From: Pseudomonadota bacterium
Lineage (GTDB): Bacteria > Pseudomonadota > Alphaproteobacteria > Rhizobiales > Rhizobiaceae
Assembly (NCBI GenBank): GCA_023428515.1
Contig: JAEYXI010000677.1
Span: forward strand, 1 to 7,239
DNA length: 7,239 bases
Direction of reading: 5' to 3'
Shown piece by piece: positions 1 to 6,678 of the stretch. How positions within the stretch are numbered: position 1 is the stretch's first letter; each line of letters opens with the position of its first letter. The notes below the pieces were generated by a model that was not told where the DNA came from, did no database searches, and saw only the letters and a list, made by a program, of their open reading frames with translations. Both the position numbers and the translations under genes were made by a program.

Positions 1-1073
1 GCTTCATCGTTCCGGTCCTGGCAGCGCTGGTGATCGCCTTCGCGAGCTGGCCGCTCTACCGCAGGCTGCTTGACGCCGTCGGCGGCAGCAGGACGGTGGC
101 GGCAAGCATCGCGCTGCTGCTGATCCTGGCTTTCCTCATCGTGCCGATCATGATGGCCGGCAGCTACGCGATCACCGAAATCCGGGAATGGGTCGGCTGG
201 GCGCTGGAAACCAATCGCCTGGGCGCGCCGACGCCGGGGTGGATCGCCCAACTGCCGATCGCCGGCGAGTGGCTCGACCAGCAGTGGACGAAGCACCTGG
301 CCCACCCCGGCGGCATCGGCGAGATCATCCAACTGGTCAGCGGCGCCAATATCGGCAGCATCTACCGGGGTGTGGTGGCGGCGGGAGGCAGCGCCTTCAG
401 CCTGCTGCTGACGCTGCTCTTCATGCTGATCGCGCTGTTCTTCACCTATCGCGACGGCGAGAAGTTTGCCGCGCAAGTAGACAGGCTTGGCGAGCGCATC
501 CTGCCGATGCGCTGGGAACGCATTTCCAGGGTGGTGCCGGCGACGATCAGCTCGACGGTCACCGGCATGACGCTGATCGCGATCGGCGAGGGCGTGGTGC
601 TCGGCATCGCCTACTGGATCGCCGGCGTGCCGTCGCCGGTCACGCTCGGCGCGCTGACCGGCCTGATGGCGCTGATCCCGGGCGGCGCGCCGCTTTCCTT
701 CACGCTGGTGTCGATCTACCTGGTGGCCAGCGGCTCGCCGGTCGCCGGCGTCGCGCTTTTCCTGTGGGGCTCGATCGAACTCTTCATCGTCGACAAGACG
801 CTCAGACCAAAACTCGTCGGCGGCCCGATAAAACTGCCTTTCCTGCCGACCTTCTTCGGGCTGATCGGCGGCGTGAAGACTATGGGCCTGCTCGGCCTCT
901 TCATCGGGCCCGTGCTGATGGCGATCCTCGTGTCGATCTGGCGCGAATGGCTGCGCGAGGCGGAACTGGCGGCCGAACCAATGCCGGATCAGGCTGCCGG
1001 GTCACCGGTGGTGGTAGAGGCGGAACCCCTGGCAACCGGCCCGGCAAAAGCCACAATCGGGTTGAAGACGTAG
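1..1073 (+). CDS. AI-2E family transporter (PerM/YdiK-like), 5'-truncated
   Basis: Polytopic inner-membrane protein of the AI-2E/PerM family. Members are reported as exporters of autoinducer-2 or as ion/proton antiporters, so the substrate here is unknown. The reading frame is open from base 3 and encodes FIVPVLAAL before the first in-frame GTG at base 30. That GTG falls inside the first hydrophobic pair of helices, so the true start lies upstream of the window and roughly 30-40 residues are missing. Visible parts are two N-terminal helices (about bases 3-175), a polar extracytoplasmic segment (about 176-370), then a helix ending in FFTYRDG and a hydrophobic C-terminal block. Family hallmarks are the DKTLRPKLVGG motif (about 793-825) and the GGVKTMGLLGLFIGP motif (about 868-912). 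The last 40 residues are a polar Ala/Pro/Glu-rich tail. The lipoprotein gene follows after 23 bases and may be co-transcribed. Confidence 0.9.
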   Translation, partial: FIVPVLAALVIAFASWPLYRRLLDAVGGSRTVAASIALLLILAFLIVPIMMAGSYAITEIREWVGWALETNRLGAPTPGWIAQLPIAGEWLDQQWTKHLAHPGGIGEIIQLVSGANIGSIYRGVVAAGGSAFSLLLTLLFMLIALFFTYRDGEKFAAQVDRLGERILPMRWERISRVVPATISSTVTGMTLIAIGEGVVLGIAYWIAGVPSPVTLGALTGLMALIPGGAPLSFTLVSIYLVASGSPVAGVALFLWGSIELFIVDKTLRPKLVGGPIKLPFLPTFFGLIGGVKTMGLLGLFIGPVLMAILVSIWREWLREAELAAEPMPDQAAGSPVVVEAEPLATGPAKATIGLKT

Positions 1074-1096
1074 AGTCTCGACGTCTCGGATAACGC

Positions 1097-1588
1097 ATGA
1101 CCAACGACATCACATGGCCACGCCGGCCGGCCGCGGCTTTTGCGCTTCTCAGCCTGCTTGCCATTGCAGGCTGCCAGAACACATTTTCGATGGTCGCGCC
1201 CAAGGGCGGTGTCGGCGCCTCGGCCACGGGCGAGACATATCTGACGTCGATCCGCACCGACCACGGCCTGCCGCCGCTGACGCGCGACGACAGACTGGAG
1301 AAGGCTGCCGCGCAGCAGGCTGGCTACATGGCGCGCGCGTCCGAGATGAGCCACCGCACCGGCTGGCGCAAGGATTTTACGACCCGCATGAAGGAGAACG
1401 GCGTCGAGGGCGCGGCGGCGGAGAACGTCGCTTATGGCGCGATGGATCCGGAAAAGCTGTTCCAGATGTGGATGGATTCCAAAGGGCATCGCCGCAACAT
1501 GCTCGATCCCAGGTTTGCCCATTACGGGCTTGCCTCCGCCGAGGACGGGCAGGGCCGGAAGTACTGGGCGCTGGTGCTGGGCAGGTAG
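1097..1588 (+). CDS. CAP (SCP/PR-1) domain lipoprotein
   Basis: Small secreted protein of 163 residues with a bacterial lipoprotein signal: a positively charged start (PRR at 8-10), a hydrophobic stretch at 11-24 and a lipobox AIAGC with the lipidated cysteine at position 26. The mature part is a single CAP domain. Family residues are visible: MSHRTGW (84-90, His86), AENVAYG (108-114, Glu109), a W-x-x-S-x-GHRRNML segment (125-136, His131) and a closing KYWALVLGR. These are the conserved His/Glu residues of the CAP cavity. Bacterial CAP proteins are mostly uncharacterised, and lipid binding, cell-wall and protease roles have all been proposed for the superfamily. The ribosome site before ATG 1097 is weak (GGATAACGC), which fits translation coupled to the gene just upstream. 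The stop codon lies one base from the stop of the opposing transporter gene. Confidence 0.9.
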   Translation: MTNDITWPRRPAAAFALLSLLAIAGCQNTFSMVAPKGGVGASATGETYLTSIRTDHGLPPLTRDDRLEKAAAQQAGYMARASEMSHRTGWRKDFTTRMKENGVEGAAAENVAYGAMDPEKLFQMWMDSKGHRRNMLDPRFAHYGLASAEDGQGRKYWALVLGR

Positions 1589-1589
1589 C

Positions 1590-2492
1590 CTAAGCCGGAT
1601 ATTCGACCGCTGTTTCGGCGCGGCGGCGGCGGTGTCCTTGGATCAACTGCCAGATGGAATGAGCGACCAGCGCAACGACCAGGATGACGCCGCCGATCAG
1701 GCTGTTGCGGGAAGGCGTCTCGTAGAAGATCAGCCACATCCAGACCGGCGCGAGCACGGTTTCCAGCAGGTAGAACATCGCGACCTCCGGGCCGGAGATG
1801 TAGCGCGGCCCCTGGGCGAGGCAGAAGAACGACAGCGGCATGATGACCGCGCCGTTGAAGATGATCCACCAGGGTTCATCGATGCGGAAACCCGTGCCTC
1901 CGACCATGAACGCCGCCACCGCGAAGGGGAGGACGACGCCGACGAGCGCGGTAAATCCCATGTCCTCGCGGCTGGCGCGCGAGATGGTGATGGCGGCCGC
2001 GATGGTGAGCGCCGAACAGGCCGCCATCAGGTCGCCGAACAGATTGCCTGACCCGACCGAGTCCCAGACGATGATGAGGATGCCGAAGATCATCGCGGCC
2101 ATGGCGAGGAGCGTGCCGCCGCGCGGCCGCTCGCCGAGGAATATCCACGAGAGCAGTGCGGCGAACATGGTGTTGAAGGCGAGGATGAAGACGAGGTTCG
2201 CCGTCGTGGTGTTGTAGACGCCGGTGATGAAGAAGATCGAGCCGAGGCCGTAGAGGCCGGCGACGATCAGGCCCTTGCGGCCGGGCACCAGCTTTGGAGC
2301 AGACGGTGTGATCAGCCGCCAGACCGCCCAGATGACCAGCGCGGCGAGGAAGGTGGTGCCGGTGCGCACCATGAGCACGGACCACGCATCGCCGCTGGCG
2401 AGCTTGAGCAAGGGGATGTCGATGGTGAGCGCCAAGCCGCCTATGCCGGTGATAAGCAGGCCCTTGGCATGGTCGGTGTGTGTGGATGACAT
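1590..2492 (-). CDS. EamA/DMT-superfamily transporter
   Basis: Inner-membrane permease of 300 residues, the usual length for the drug/metabolite transporter superfamily with two EamA repeats of five helices each. The first repeat spans about residues 10-142 and ends after the characteristic LGERP motif (119-123). The second spans about 150-285 and has the matching FYETPS motif (256-261). The C-terminus is cytoplasmic and basic (HRRRR). These proteins typically export or import small metabolites such as amino acids or nucleotide-related compounds, but sequence alone does not give the substrate here. The start at 2492 is the first ATG and leaves a short polar leader before helix 1, although no strong Shine-Dalgarno sequence precedes it. 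It lies 66 bases downstream of bpt on the same strand and could be the last gene of an RDD-bpt-transporter transcript. No terminator was seen between it and bpt. Confidence 0.92.
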   Translation of the reverse strand: MSSTHTDHAKGLLITGIGGLALTIDIPLLKLASGDAWSVLMVRTGTTFLAALVIWAVWRLITPSAPKLVPGRKGLIVAGLYGLGSIFFITGVYNTTTANLVFILAFNTMFAALLSWIFLGERPRGGTLLAMAAMIFGILIIVWDSVGSGNLFGDLMAACSALTIAAAITISRASREDMGFTALVGVVLPFAVAAFMVGGTGFRIDEPWWIIFNGAVIMPLSFFCLAQGPRYISGPEVAMFYLLETVLAPVWMWLIFYETPSRNSLIGGVILVVALVAHSIWQLIQGHRRRRAETAVEYPA

Positions 2493-2558
2493 GTCGCACC
2501 GTCGGAAGGCAACGGCAGCGTAACTCTACGGGCCGGCTGGTTTGTCGGATCGCCCGGA

Positions 2559-3314
2559 TCAGGGCTGCCCGCCGTAGCGCTCCCAGCCCTTCGGGCCAAG
2601 ATGCTCCTGCGGCAGGAAGCGGACCTTATAGTCCATCTTGCGCGACCCGTTGACCCAGTAGCCGAGATAGACATGGGGCAGGCCGGCGGCGCGGGCGCGC
2701 GCGATGTGGTCCAGGATCATGAAGGTGCCGAGCGAGCGGTCGGCGAAGTCGGGATTGAAGTAGGAATAGACCATCGACAGGCCGTCGGCCATCCTGTCGG
2801 TGAGCGCGACCGCGATCAACTCCCCCGTACCCTTGCCGGTGATGAAGGTGTCGGGGCCGCGCTTCCTGTATTCGATGACCTTGGTGTCGACATGCGTATC
2901 CTCGACCATCATGGCGTAGTCGAGCACCGTCATGTCCGACATGCCGCCCCTGCGATGGCGGGCGTCGAGATAGGTGCGGAAAAGCGAATATTGTTCGGTC
3001 GAAGGCTCGGCGTCGTGCATCTCTCCGATGAGATCGGCATTACGCTGAGTGACGCGGCGCATGTTCTTTGTCGGCTTGAATTCGTCGGCGAGGATGCGGA
3101 CCGAGATGCAGGCCCGGCAGCTCTCGCATGCTGGACGGTAAGCGATCTTCTGCGAACGCCTGAAGCCGCCCTGGGTGAGGAGGTCGTTCATCTCGGGCGC
3201 CTTGTCGCCGACGAGGTGGGTGAAGACCTTGCGCTCGAACTGGCCGTCGACATAGGGGCAGGGTGACGGCGCGGTCAGAAAGAATTGCGGCGACTGTGTC
3301 GGATGGTGCGTCAT
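2559..3314 (-). CDS. bpt: Aspartate/glutamate leucyltransferase (bacterial N-degron enzyme)
   Basis: Cytoplasmic aminoacyl-tRNA-protein transferase of 251 residues. The Bpt family moves leucine from Leu-tRNA to proteins whose N-terminal residue is Asp or Glu, creating a degron read by ClpS and degraded by ClpAP. Older annotation calls such genes arginyltransferase (ate). The N-terminal ATE domain (about 12-85) carries the cysteine set of the family, Cys19 in SPCPY and PACESCRAC with Cys63, Cys66 and Cys69. The C-terminal domain (about 105-240) carries [11 protein letters not shown] (115-125), VYSYFNP (182-188), RSLGTFMIL (193-201), YLGYWV (216-221) and KMDYKVRF (226-233). Length and all motifs look complete. 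The start ATG has no close Shine-Dalgarno sequence: the best one, AAAGGAG, lies 18 bases upstream with no alternative in-frame start between. Its assignment to Bpt rather than arginyl-specific Ate comes from the bacterial type and length. The leucine specificity is family knowledge. Confidence 0.95.
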   Translation of the reverse strand: MTHHPTQSPQFFLTAPSPCPYVDGQFERKVFTHLVGDKAPEMNDLLTQGGFRRSQKIAYRPACESCRACISVRILADEFKPTKNMRRVTQRNADLIGEMHDAEPSTEQYSLFRTYLDARHRRGGMSDMTVLDYAMMVEDTHVDTKVIEYRKRGPDTFITGKGTGELIAVALTDRMADGLSMVYSYFNPDFADRSLGTFMILDHIARARAAGLPHVYLGYWVNGSRKMDYKVRFLPQEHLGPKGWERYGGQP

Positions 3315-3332
3315 CGCTTGCCGAAGAGACTG

Positions 3333-3339
3333 CTCCTTT
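3333..3339 (-). promoter_or_regulatory. Distant Shine-Dalgarno for bpt
   Basis: Reading the minus strand, AAAGGAG is a near-perfect ribosome-binding sequence, but it ends 18 bases before the bpt ATG instead of the usual 5-10. The codons between (in frame CAG TCT CTT CGG CAA GCG) include no start codon. Either the site is not used, or initiation relies on local folding. The match itself is clear, and its use is uncertain. Confidence 0.35.
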
Positions 3340-3389
3340 GCGAATCGCTCTACCTTGAGCCCTGTCGCAAAAATTTCAACCGGATTGTA

Positions 3390-3436
3390 GGCGTCATGAT
3401 TCGACGCCGGCGCGTTCCCGTCAAGGTCCGGGAGCG
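3390..3436. other. Two adjacent inverted repeats between the RDD gene and bpt
   Basis: The first repeat is GGCGTC (3390-3395) pairing with GACGCC (3403-3408) around a 7-base loop. The second is TCCCG (3416-3420) pairing with CGGGA (3429-3433), extended by two further pairs at 3413-3414/3435-3436 beyond one imperfect pair. Both lie in the 134-base gap just after the RDD stop codon in the direction of transcription. They could weaken read-through or protect the RDD mRNA end. Neither is followed closely by a run of T on the minus strand, so they are not a standard intrinsic terminator. A TTGAAA element at 3379-3374 on the minus strand could serve as a -35 box for bpt, but no good -10 box follows it. 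Confidence 0.3.
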
Positions 3437-3448
3437 ACTAGAACGATG

Positions 3449-3946
3449 TCAGCGGTCGGAGCGGGTGACGACCGTGCCGAGCAGCAGGTCGTGCAGCGTC
3501 CGCTTGCGGTCGGCAAACAGCGAGACGAGCAGGATAAGCGGCGTGAGCACGACGTTGCCAGCCCAAAAGAGCACCGAATGCACCACGGCGAGCAAGCCGT
3601 CGACGGGGCGGCCGTCGAGGCGGTCGAGCCGGATGCCCATCATGCGCATGCCCACGGTCGCCTGGTTGCGGCTGCCGAGCGTGCTCCAGACATAGATCAG
3701 CGCCACCGCCGGAACGAGGATGCCGAAGAGCGCCCAGCCCAGCCCGAAGGTTAAAAGGCCAAGCAGCGCGATGAGGATCGCGAAGGGAATGGAGAGCAGG
3801 CCGACGATCAGATAGTCGAGCAGGAAGGCGAAGACGCGCCGCGTACGCACGCCGTCATAGGCGCGTACGTCATCCAAACGGGTGGCGATGACCTCGCCAT
3901 CTAAAACACGGGTGTTCACTCTTTTCTCCTGCGGCGCTTCTGTCAT
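3449..3946 (-). CDS. RDD-family membrane protein
   Basis: Small inner-membrane protein of 165 residues with one RDD domain. The family is named for conserved Arg and Asp residues; its general function is unknown, though some members are linked to transport or ion homeostasis. Visible signatures are RTRRVFAFLLDYLIV (34-48) with Arg36/Arg37 and Asp44 at the start of helix 1, a long hydrophobic stretch (38-88, two helices), QATVGMRMMGIRL (95-107), a third hydrophobic segment (118-144), and DRKRTLHDLLLGTVV (146-160) with Asp153. The frame stays open to an ATG at 4018, but the start at 3946 (MTEAPQEKR) is preferred. The extra 24 residues are basic and Cys-containing, they overlap an inverted repeat in the intergenic region, and the shorter form begins with the usual polar leader of the family. 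The gene is divergent from sthA and upstream of bpt, and may be transcribed with it. Confidence 0.88.
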   Translation of the reverse strand: MTEAPQEKRVNTRVLDGEVIATRLDDVRAYDGVRTRRVFAFLLDYLIVGLLSIPFAILIALLGLLTFGLGWALFGILVPAVALIYVWSTLGSRNQATVGMRMMGIRLDRLDGRPVDGLLAVVHSVLFWAGNVVLTPLILLVSLFADRKRTLHDLLLGTVVTRSDR

Positions 3947-3979
3947 GCGCCTGTCAGCGAAGATGGTGAAGGATCGCCG

Positions 3980-3995
3980 CCGATTCAAGAATCGG
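3980..3995. promoter_or_regulatory. Inverted repeat upstream of the RDD gene (possible operator)
   Basis: CCGATTC-AA-GAATCGG is a 7+2+7 inverted repeat starting 33 bases upstream of the preferred RDD start codon. The two-base centre is too small for a tight RNA loop, so a protein-binding site is the more natural reading, although a 6-bp stem with a CAAG loop is possible. A further overlapping pair, CGGGCC (3993-3998) with GGCCCG (4019-4024), adds to the structure of this divergent region. The regulator, if any, is unknown. Confidence 0.35.
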
Positions 3996-4060
3996 GCCGG
4001 GCAGACAGCGCATCCCAAGGCCCGCGAAAGCCAATCATGCGAGCGATAATTGCCGATCGG

Positions 4061-4089
4061 TTGAGTTCAGCGCAGCGTTAACTTACGCT
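4061..4089 (+). promoter_or_regulatory. Candidate sthA promoter
   Basis: TTGAGT (4061-4066) and TACGCT (4084-4089) are separated by 17 bases, the optimal spacing for a sigma-70-type promoter. The -35 box is fair and the -10 box is weak (first two and last positions match). It is placed 41 bases before the sthA start codon. The inverted repeat GCAGCGT/ACGCTGC (4072-4078/4085-4091) covers the spacer and the -10 box, so a bound repressor there would block transcription. This is inferred from sequence matches only. Confidence 0.3.
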
Positions 4090-4118
4090 GCATTGCAGCA
4101 AAAGCCGGCATTACCGGC
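4072..4118 (+). promoter_or_regulatory. Overlapping inverted repeats in the sthA leader
   Basis: Three repeats are packed before the ribosome site. GCAGCGT (4072-4078) pairs with ACGCTGC (4085-4091) around six bases. The segment GCTGC (4087-4091) can instead pair with GCAGC (4095-4099) around a three-base ATT loop, so these two hairpins exclude each other. A third, GCCGG (4104-4108) with CCGGC (4114-4118), ends directly before the Shine-Dalgarno GAGGGG (4119-4124), six bases from the sthA ATG. They could be a DNA operator plus a leader structure, or chance in GC-rich sequence. No known riboswitch class was recognised. Confidence 0.35.
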
Positions 4119-4130
4119 GAGGGGAACCAT

Positions 4131-5522
4131 ATGCAGCAATACGACATGGTCGTCATCGGCAGCGGCCCGTCCGGCCGGCGTGCCGCTATCCAGTCGGCGA
4201 AGCTCGGCAAATCGGTGCTGGTGGTGGACAAGGGGAGCCGGCTGGGCGGCGTCTCGGTGCATACGGGCACTATCCCGTCGAAGACGCTGCGCGAGACGGT
4301 GCTCAACCTGTCCGGCTGGCGCGAGCGCGGCTTCTACGGGCGCGGCTACCGCGTCAAGCAGGACATCTCGATCGGCGACCTGATCCAGCGCCTGCACAAG
4401 ACGCTCGACCACGAGGTCGAGGTGCTGCAGCACCAGTTCATGCGCAATGGCGTGCGCCACATGCGGGCGACGGCGAAATTCCTGGCCAGCGACAGGCTGC
4501 AACTCACAAACGAGAATGGCGATACGAGCGAGGTCGGCTTCGCCAATGCGATGATCTCGGTGGGTACAAGGCCGTATCGGCCGCATAGCGTGCCGTTCGA
4601 CAAGGAACACGTGTTCGACAGCGACGAGATGCTGTCGCTGCAGCAGTTGCCGCGCACGCTGACGGTGATCGGCGGCGGCGTGATCGGGGTGGAATATGCG
4701 ACGATCTTCTCGGCGCTCGACGTGCCGGTGACGCTGATCGAGACCAGAAACACGATTCTCGACTTCGTCGATGGCGAGATCGTCGATGATTTCCTGCACC
4801 AGATGCGCGACCGCGGCATGGCGATCCGGCTAGGCAGCACGGTGAAGGAGATCCAGGTGCGGAACGGCTCGGTGGAGATCACGCTTGGCGACGGCCGCAT
4901 GGTGCGCTCGCAGATCGCGCTCTATGCGGCCGGCCGCAGCGGCAATGTCGGCAGCCTGGGGCTGGACACGGTAGGCATCGAGGTCGACAGCCGCGGCCGC
5001 ATCAAGGCCAATCCCGAGACGTTCCAGACGACCGTGCCCAACATCTATGCGGCAGGCGACGTGATCGGCTTCCCGAGCCTGGCCTCGACCGCGATGGAGC
5101 AGGGCAGGGTGGCTGCCTGCCATGCCTTCGGCGTGACGCTGCCGCCACCTCCGGAGACTTTCCCCTATGGCATCTATTCGGTGCCCGAGATCTCGACAGT
5201 GGGGCAATCGGAGGAGCAGGTACGCAGTTCTGGCGAGCCCTACGAAGTCGGCGTGGCGCGTTTTCGCGAGACCTCGCGCGGCCACATCATGGGCGTGGAT
5301 TCGGGCTTCCTGAAGCTGGTCTTCTCGATCGAGACGCGCCGGCTGCTTGGCGCCCATATAGTCGGCGAGGGCGCGACGGAGTTGATCCACATTGGCCAAG
5401 CCGTGATCAATCTCGGCGGCACGGTCGACTTCTTCGTCAACAACACGTTCAACTATCCGACGCTCGCGGAAGCCTACAAGATCGCAGGGCTGGATGCATG
5501 GAACAGGATGGGCCACGGCTGA
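4131..5522 (+). CDS. sthA: Si-specific (soluble) NAD(P)+ transhydrogenase
   Basis: Cytoplasmic FAD enzyme of 463 residues that moves hydride between NADPH and NAD+, generally to drain excess NADPH; it needs no proton gradient. It has the fold of the lipoamide dehydrogenase/glutathione reductase family: FAD site GSGPSG (10-15), NAD(P) site GGGVIG (181-186) in VIGGGVIGVEYATIFSAL, second FAD motif NIYAAGDVIG (304-313, Asp310), and a C-terminal dimer domain (about 345-463). The disulfide of the reductases is absent: the segment LGGVSVHTGTIPSK (38-51) has Ser42 and Thr47 where lipoamide dehydrogenase has both cysteines. The catalytic His of HPTxxE is Tyr442 in NYPTLAE (441-447). These changes separate SthA from the disulfide reductases, and the TGTIPSK and NYPT forms are typical of SthA. 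Length is standard. The start is set by GAGGGG six bases upstream. A hydrolase gene follows after 84 bases on the same strand. Confidence 0.95.
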   Translation: MQQYDMVVIGSGPSGRRAAIQSAKLGKSVLVVDKGSRLGGVSVHTGTIPSKTLRETVLNLSGWRERGFYGRGYRVKQDISIGDLIQRLHKTLDHEVEVLQHQFMRNGVRHMRATAKFLASDRLQLTNENGDTSEVGFANAMISVGTRPYRPHSVPFDKEHVFDSDEMLSLQQLPRTLTVIGGGVIGVEYATIFSALDVPVTLIETRNTILDFVDGEIVDDFLHQMRDRGMAIRLGSTVKEIQVRNGSVEITLGDGRMVRSQIALYAAGRSGNVGSLGLDTVGIEVDSRGRIKANPETFQTTVPNIYAAGDVIGFPSLASTAMEQGRVAACHAFGVTLPPPPETFPYGIYSVPEISTVGQSEEQVRSSGEPYEVGVARFRETSRGHIMGVDSGFLKLVFSIETRRLLGAHIVGEGATELIHIGQAVINLGGTVDFFVNNTFNYPTLAEAYKIAGLDAWNRMGHG

Positions 5523-5606
5523 CCGCTGCCGACGAAATGGTGATTTGCCTTCGGCGATATCCGCGCGGAAAAGCGGGAGCGATGCAATGGAGGATCGCCG
5601 GCCTGC

Positions 5607-6665
5607 ATGAACCGACGCCGTTTTCTGCGCGCCACTGCGCTGCTGGGCACTGGAACCGTTGTGGGCGGCACCAGTAGCGCCAACGCGAATCCCTACTACA
5701 AGGGGCCGGTCTCTCAGCATTTCGACGGACGCCGCTTCTTCAATCCGGAAGGCATGGAGCCGGCCGGATTTGGAAGCCTGCTGCGCTGGCAGTTCGGCGG
5801 CGGGCGTAGCCGTTGGCCGGTGTCCTGGCCTCCGGAGCCGGTGTTCAACGTTCCGGACGAGCGGGTCCAGGGCAGCAGCCTGAGGGTGACGATGGTCGGT
5901 CATGCGACGCTGCTCATCCAGGTTGCCGGGCTGAATATCCTGACTGACCCCGTCTATTCGCCTCGCGCTTCGCCTTTCACGGCTGTCGGACCGCGCAGGG
6001 TCAATGCGCCGGGCATCGATTTCGAGCAGCTGCCGCCCATCGATCTCGTGCTCTTGACCCACAATCACTATGACCATCTCGACCTGGCGACGCTTGCCCG
6101 GTTGAAGGCCGTGCACGATCCGCTCGTCGTGACGCCGCTCGGCAACGACCGCATCGTGCTGGACCGGGTGCCTGGCATGCGCATCCATCTCCAGGACTGG
6201 GGCGATGCGGTTGAGGTCGGAGCGGCGTCCGTCCATTGCGAACCGGCGCATCATTGGTCGGCGCGTGGCCTGGGCGACCGGCGGATGGCGCTCTGGTCGG
6301 CCTTCGTGATGGAAACCAGCGCTGGCAATATCTACCATGTCGGTGATACCGGCTTTCATTCCGGCATCAACTACCGCGCCGCGCGTGAAAAGCATGGCAA
6401 GTTCCGTCTGGCCAACCTCCCCATCGGCGCCTACGAGCCGCGGTGGTTCATGCGCTCCCAGCACCAGAACCCGGAAGAAGCGGTCGAGGGCATGCGTCTC
6501 TGCGGAGCGGAGCATGCCGCGGGTCATCACTGGGGCACGTTCCAATTGACCAACGAGCCGATCGAAGAGCCGCGCGACCATCTGCGGCAGGCGCTTGCAC
6601 AGGCGGGCGTGGAAGAAGGCCGGTTTCGGCCGCTTATGCCTGGCGAGGCCTGGGATGTTCCTTGA
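5607..6665 (+). CDS. Tat-signal MBL-fold hydrolase, NAPE-PLD/RomA-like
   Basis: Protein of 352 residues with a metallo-beta-lactamase fold of the NAPE-PLD/RomA/UlaG-type group. The N-terminus is a twin-arginine signal: RRRFLR (3-8), a hydrophobic stretch (9-20) and a likely cleavage site after ANA (25-27), so a folded, metal-loaded enzyme would be exported to the periplasm. Family marks are PVSQHFDGRRFFNP (34-47), GHATLLIQ (98-105), LTDPVYSPRASPF (112-124), the metal motif THNHYDHLD (151-159: His152, His154, Asp156, His157), PAHHW (213-217), GDTGF (246-250, Asp247), LPIGAYEPRWFM (271-282) and HHWGTF (307-312, His308). All expected metal ligands appear present. NAPE-PLD hydrolyses N-acylphosphatidylethanolamine in animals. 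The bacterial substrate is unknown, but a phosphodiester or lipid is plausible. A GGAGG motif lies 13 bases before the ATG, slightly far. The 84-base gap after sthA shows no clear promoter, so co-transcription is possible. Confidence 0.9.
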   Translation: MNRRRFLRATALLGTGTVVGGTSSANANPYYKGPVSQHFDGRRFFNPEGMEPAGFGSLLRWQFGGGRSRWPVSWPPEPVFNVPDERVQGSSLRVTMVGHATLLIQVAGLNILTDPVYSPRASPFTAVGPRRVNAPGIDFEQLPPIDLVLLTHNHYDHLDLATLARLKAVHDPLVVTPLGNDRIVLDRVPGMRIHLQDWGDAVEVGAASVHCEPAHHWSARGLGDRRMALWSAFVMETSAGNIYHVGDTGFHSGINYRAAREKHGKFRLANLPIGAYEPRWFMRSQHQNPEEAVEGMRLCGAEHAAGHHWGTFQLTNEPIEEPRDHLRQALAQAGVEEGRFRPLMPGEAWDVP

Positions 6666-6678
6666 GCCGGAGAATGGC

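Noticed and set aside
30..32. GTG at base 30 as the start of the AI-2E transporter
   Set aside because: The same frame is open to the left edge and encodes hydrophobic residues typical of the first helix, so the gene most likely starts outside the window.
188..1093. A 301-codon plus-strand frame overlapping the AI-2E transporter gene
   Set aside because: It is an alternative frame of the transporter gene, with an Arg-rich product and no membrane or domain pattern, while the other frame carries the family motifs.
2601..3266. A 221-codon plus-strand frame opposite bpt
   Set aside because: It is fully antisense to a gene with intact Bpt motifs, and its product resembles no family.
3947..4018. 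Longer start of the RDD protein at 4018
   Set aside because: The added 24 residues are basic, Cys-containing and unlike the family leader, and they overlap an inverted repeat in the divergent region. ATG 3946 gives a normal-length protein.
4083..4799. A 238-codon minus-strand frame opposite the start of sthA
   Set aside because: It covers the sthA promoter and FAD domain in antisense and has a His/Arg-rich product without domain signature.
4830..6581. A very long open frame (583 codons) on the minus strand, opposite sthA and the hydrolase gene
   Set aside because: It lies antisense to two genes with clear family motifs, spans the gap between them, and its product is Arg/Ala/His-rich low-complexity sequence with no recognisable domain. 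Long antisense frames are expected in GC-rich codon-biased DNA.
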